A stretch of 64,000 nt of DNA from Trogon surrucura. Its lineage: Eukaryota > Chordata > Aves > Trogoniformes > Trogonidae. Below are positions 59,833-64,000 of this stretch, one piece after another; the first letter of the stretch is position 1; every line of letters starts with the position of its first letter. The translations under genes were made by a program, and so were the position numbers. Below the pieces are notes generated by a model. The model was given only the letters and a program-made list of their open reading frames with translations, ran no database searches and was not told the origin of the DNA. The DNA is taken from assembly GCA_020746105.1 (NCBI GenBank), contig CM036629.1, positions 627,501 through 691,500 on the forward strand, read 5' to 3'.

Positions 59833-61039
59833 AGGCTTTCTTTAAATTCAGTTTTGGCTCCGCTGACTTTCTCAGCAGGACAGGACTGTGTCCTGTTGAT
59901 TTGCGGCATTGTACGGAGCTGTTTCCCCAAATGACGGGATCCTCCCACTTCAGACAAATTTCAAATATCGCAGCCTCCCACTGCTAACCCAATTTAAAAT
60001 TCGGTCCCAAAGTAAAGCAAAGAGCTTTCTACACAGCCACCTATCCACACTGCAGCACAAGGTCAGAGGGTGGAGAGCGAGAATCGAGTTGCATTTCTCA
60101 CGTTCTGGGCAAATTTAAGGTCTGAGAATCTTCCTTTCACGACATTAATGCGAAGCTCCCTGGAGGGTGGCTGCCAGCTCCCCCGTGGCGAACAGGCTCT
60201 GTGTGGGCTTCTCTCCACTACTCACTCCCAGCAGCAGCCACGGTACAGGTTATCAGACACGATACCAGTCTCTCCAGAGGTCCCAGCAGCCAGGGCTGGG
60301 GCTCACATTGTTAGAGACTTTAGAGGCTTTATCGGGTCATACTCTGGAATTGCTCCTTCCCCAGCACTGCCAGGATTTTAGGAGAACTGTGGAAACATTC
60401 CTACTCTCCTCTAGCAAACGTTCATCACCTGCTAATGGTGTTATTCGTGGCACACGCTCCCAGATGCGGCGAGGAAAGTCAAACCCGGCACTGGACAAGG
60501 AGAGCTGCCCAAATTTCTGCAGCCTCCACCTCTCTGGCTGGGGAGGGAAACGACTGCGGTACCTGGCCATGCAGCAGCCGAGGAAACAAGTCCCTCAAAA
60601 GTCAGTGCATGACAGCAAGACAGCTGATGGGTGCGAACAGCCCATTTGGAACGATCGTTTTGGCCAGCAAGCACGGTCTGCATAGGCTGTGCTGCAGGAA
60701 AGAAAAGTATACAGACGAGTATCCAGGAGAAGGTTAGATTTCAGGAGGTGTATCTTGCCAGGCGAAAGGCGATTTGGTTAGATATAAGCTTGGGAAGAAA
60801 GGAATGGAGCTGGTAAGGTTGAACTTCGAGAAGTTTCACAACTTGCTACAAAACCCAAGAAAGTTACCATAACTTTTTTTTTTTTAGCACTAAAATGTCA
60901 TAATATTCTTCATGCAGGAGAAAAGAGGAGCCTCCTGACATGTTTTCAACTCTCGAATGGCAAAGAGTCCTTGAGGGGCCATGCCACGCATCAGGCAACA
61001 GCAGGCGTTAATTAGCCCAGATTTTCTATTGAATTGTTT

Positions 61040-61068
61040 TGTGTGTGTGCGTGCGCGCACGCGTGTGT
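61040..61068. repeat. Perfect alternating purine-pyrimidine tract (Z-DNA type)
   Basis: Twenty-nine bases alternate without a break and include the 14-bp palindrome GCGTGCGCGCACGC (61049-61062). The tract can form Z-DNA or a small cruciform. Confidence 0.85.
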
Positions 61069-62859
61069 TTTTCTTTCCCTGGGTGTCTCATTTGCAGAAT
61101 GTTCAATCATCCCCTCTCTCTTTCTGATTCTGCAGTCGTGTGTACTTCTGTGCGACTGTTGAGTCCTGACACCTGTCAAACAGTGCCACAGTAAATTGGA
61201 CGTGTCAGCCCCAGTGTGCTGGTGCCAAGGTGCGAATTAGATAGAGCCTCTCACTGCTGTTCTTCTGACCTCTTTACTCCATTACTAGGACATCCCGAGA
61301 CACACCGAGCCTCAGGGTATCGAAAAACCAAAACACAACAGAAAAGGAACCCACAAACCTATTGCAACCACAGCCGGGTGCTTAAGGATTTAAAGTGATG
61401 CTTTCTTCTCTATAGGAAGGGAAGAATTTAAATCAACAGAATTTGCAAACATGCTGATTGCGTTTGCAAAACTGCTAGAAAATAGGCTTCGTGTTTTTGT
61501 CTCGTGCCGTACTGGGAGGCTCTAGGAGGCCAGAAAGAAAAGGGAAAGCGAGCGAGTAGTTAGCAGAGCTTTCAGATGAAAAGACGCGTAAGTCATTCCG
61601 CACAAAGAAAAATATTTGTTTATATCGTGCCCATCACTGTAGACGTGGTTACCAGAAAACTGAGCAAGCAAAAAAACCCAAAGCAATGCGCACGACTGAA
61701 GTCACCCTGATTCCAGCTCCTCACCTTGCACGGAGGTTGGGGGGTTTGTTTTGTTTTTTAAAACAACAGCTCCCAGCACAAAAGGCTGATTTGTGCAGCA
61801 GGCAGTTCTGGGGACCACCTATGGCACGGGGCTGTAGACACATATGGTGCTGCACAATAACAAATAAGAACAACAATAAAGAAAGCTGCACCCACTTTGC
61901 TCAGTACGGTGTTCTCAAAGTTACACAGTACGAAGCAATTATCCCAAAGTGGCAATTTTATTTGAAAATAACATTTAAATTAAAATGGGCATTTCAGGGC
62001 CTCCCGCTGAAGAGTGACACGGGCTGTTCAGGGGCCCACTGTCACTTTGTCAGCTGTCACATGCTGCCTTCTGCTAAATGGGCGCAGTTTGCCTTTACCC
62101 TTTATCCAGACTCTTAAAAATGCCGCACGCATTTTATGAAGACCAACTAAGTGGGACTGCATCTCTGACAGCTGTTCCAGCTTGGATTCTGTGAAAGTGC
62201 TTTGCATACATCTATCTTTTCTGCTCACAGTTTGGAGAGATAACAAAAGCTGAGGGGAGAGGGGTGAGCGGGCTGGGGACAGGGATGGAACAAAGAGCTT
62301 TCGCGCCCCAGTCACCTGTTAGCGTCCAGCCCAGGGAAGCACCAGCTGAAAGGGATGTTTCATGAGAAGGCAGCTCGGTAGCTTTGGTTAACTGAATTTT
62401 AGGTCTCACGATCCCCTGCAGTAGGTAGACGCACCTCTTGCAAAACCCCACCACAGTCAAGCATCATTGTAGAGCCGGGGGGAAGAAGAGATGCTGTTCT
62501 GGTCTCGGGTGCCGAGAATGATTGGCCAGCAGTACAAAGCTGACGGTGCGAGAGGGATGCGGGACTCCACCAGATTCCTTTACATTTGGTCAATTCTGAG
62601 CTGCTGCTTGGGATTTGGAGATCCTCCTTATTCTCTCCCCTCCTTTTCTTAACACATTTGATTATTGAAAACTGCTATCTAACAAAACCTGTCCTTCAAT
62701 CGATACACAGCCACGTTGAACCTTAGATGCTGTAAGTTACCAGTTTAAGGGCTCTCACAACAACCTTCTCATGAATTCAGCATTTCCCGTAACCTAAGAT
62801 ACATTTTAAGTTTCAGATGCTTTCCAGTACTCCTATGTACAGAGACATAACACACTTCA

Positions 62860-63160
62860 GTAGACACAGACACATCCAGCGGACTCACATTATCTCCAGT
62901 TGTCCTTTTGCTGCTGATATACCTGCAGAAACCCTTTTGGTTGCCCTCCACACCCCTTAGCAGGTTCACCTCCAGGTGGGCTTTGGCTCTCCTAACCCTA
63001 CACTTTCATCTCTGTAATCCTCCTGCGTCTCCTGCCAAGGAGGCGGCAATCCCTACAACCACCGTAGCTCCCCTGAACCTCTCTTCTCTCCAGGACCACA
63101 GCCCATGGGATGAGGAAAAGATGCCCTGAAGAAACTGGCAAGTCCTATTGGGAAGGCAGA
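62860..63160 (-). pseudogene. CR1 ORF2 fragment (endonuclease-RT linker), minus strand
   Basis: On the minus strand the translation reads HLEVNLLRGVEGNQKGFCRY, then ISSKRTTGDNVSPL (about 62980 down to 62875). This matches the avian CR1 linker, where a 'KNNKKGFYRYVxxKRK' block precedes the RT domain. Upstream on the minus strand the sequence to about 63160 is CR1-like but degraded, with stops. No RT catalytic motif is present. It is an internal piece of CR1 lacking the 3' end, so it is probably the surviving part of an insertion later cut by deletion. Confidence 0.75.
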
Positions 63161-64000
63161 GGCAAGGCAAAAATTCAACATGATGCCAATACTGTGTGAA
63201 TTGATTCACGAGAATCACTATACATCTATACTTTGTAGTTATAGAGTACTTTGTAGGTGGACTTCGTAGTTATAAAGAGTTAAATCACTAAATATTTGAA
63301 TACATAAATATTATTCAAATAAAACCTCGTTCATAAAAATAATCCCAACAGATCAGATAGCTGAATGCTCTGACAAGAACACTACACGTGATGTATACAC
63401 CCGCTATCACTTACGACTTGATTTCAACAGTGCTGTTGAAGAGCAGAATCGGGGCCCCTTTGTGCTAGCAAGGCATCACCTGCAAAAAACTCAAACCAAA
63501 CACCAAAATGAAATGAAAGACCAAGTGCATACGAGAGAAGCACTGCTTTTCTACACGGATTAGCAGAAGCCTCAAGGCAGCTGCTTGCCGCTTCTCCTTT
63601 GCAAGTGGTAGTGGTCCATTTTCTGCACCTCCTACCCAATGTAGGTGAAGCAACTGGTGGTCACCAAAACTTCGGGGTTTTCTGAGGCTCAAGAAGAAGA
63701 AGGGTTTCCCACAAGAAGGCCAGTGTCTTGGGTCAAAGGTTTTCTTGCTTCATCAGTCCCTCTGTGCCCCGATTCCCTTCTCAACATGAATGTATTTTCA
63801 TGCTAGATTACATTACAAAGATTTCCAGAGCTGTGAGATTTTCACATCTATGGTAATGAGGATCACTTCGAGACTTAGAGTAGATGGAACGTGTGCAGGA
63901 GATCTACTGATGGGAAGTAAATTCTAATTTCTTCCTGCCTTCATTGCTGATTAAAGTCACGAAATGTCTGCAGTTTGCTCCATTCTGTGTTGTGAGATCT
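63161..64000. other. Unique non-coding DNA
   Basis: No gene, RNA or transposon is recognised up to the window end. An AT-rich block (63220-63350) has simple TAAATA-type words. Confidence 0.5.

Larger units (their letters stand above)
58721..62859. other. Unique non-coding DNA
   Basis: No gene is recognised. It includes the AT-rich block 59270-59530, an (AAT)n run (59816-59832) and a Z-DNA-type tract (61040-61068). Overlapping open frames at 60070-60737 occur on both strands and have no domain. Confidence 0.55.

Noticed and set aside
1-64000. CRISPR array, prokaryotic operon, plasmid or phage content
   Set aside because: No regularly spaced repeats, no operon-like gene packing and no ribosome-binding sites. 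The repeat content is vertebrate CR1.
1-64000. Endogenous retrovirus or LTR element
   Set aside because: I found no LTR pair, primer-binding site or gag, pol or env similarity. All reverse-transcriptase traces fit CR1.

Overview
The window looks like a non-coding stretch of a bird nuclear genome: an intron or an intergenic region. I found no convincing protein-coding gene and no structural RNA gene. The evidence for a bird is the repeat content. Nearly every recognisable repeat is a CR1 LINE fragment, with the avian 3' end (short direct repeats such as ATTCTATG or ATTCTGTG next to a 'GGTCCCTTCCAACC'-like block). One 185-bp element at 5998-6183 joins a tRNA-like head to a CR1 tail, the architecture I recall for the songbird element TguSINE1. 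That points to a passerine but does not prove it. I saw no Alu, L1, B1 or other mammalian repeats and no LTR retrovirus.

Layout. 1-5.8 kb is unique sequence with a CpG-dense patch near 3.5 kb. A CR1 3' end and the SINE lie at 5.84-6.18 kb. 6.2-18.1 kb is mostly AT-rich unique DNA with A/T runs and two near-perfect hairpins. 18.2-22.1 kb alternates CpG-dense patches with AT-rich, homeodomain-site-like blocks. 22.1-27.8 kb is unique and holds the best splice-like microexon candidate (25377-25402). 27.8-29.3 kb is a nest of three CR1 pieces, including about 1 kb of ancient reverse-transcriptase sequence. 31.2-31.33 and 33.87-34.3 kb hold more CR1, the latter from the endonuclease domain. 34.9-36.7 kb is a second CpG-dense and AT-rich mosaic. 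38.4-51.9 kb is the CR1-richest part, with six elements, three of them from one closely related subfamily. Between these, 47.5-47.87 kb, 49.9-50 kb (two RFX X-box motifs) and 50.27-50.32 kb (two opposed CTCF-like motifs) look regulatory. 52-58.5 kb is unique DNA with a G-quadruplex motif and another possible exon. An ancient reptile-type CR1 lies at 58.48-58.72 kb and a CR1 ORF2 fragment at 62.86-63.16 kb.

The alternation of CpG-dense patches with long AT-rich blocks carrying TAATTA, octamer-like and TALE-type motifs resembles the surroundings of a developmental regulator gene. That is inference. I could not name the locus. All long open frames I examined either lie in CR1, are low-complexity, or match no family I know. 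I did not find a new biological system. The most useful leads are the candidate microexon, the paired RFX motifs, the opposed CTCF-like pair, the SINE, and the closely matched CR1 copies between 42 and 52 kb.
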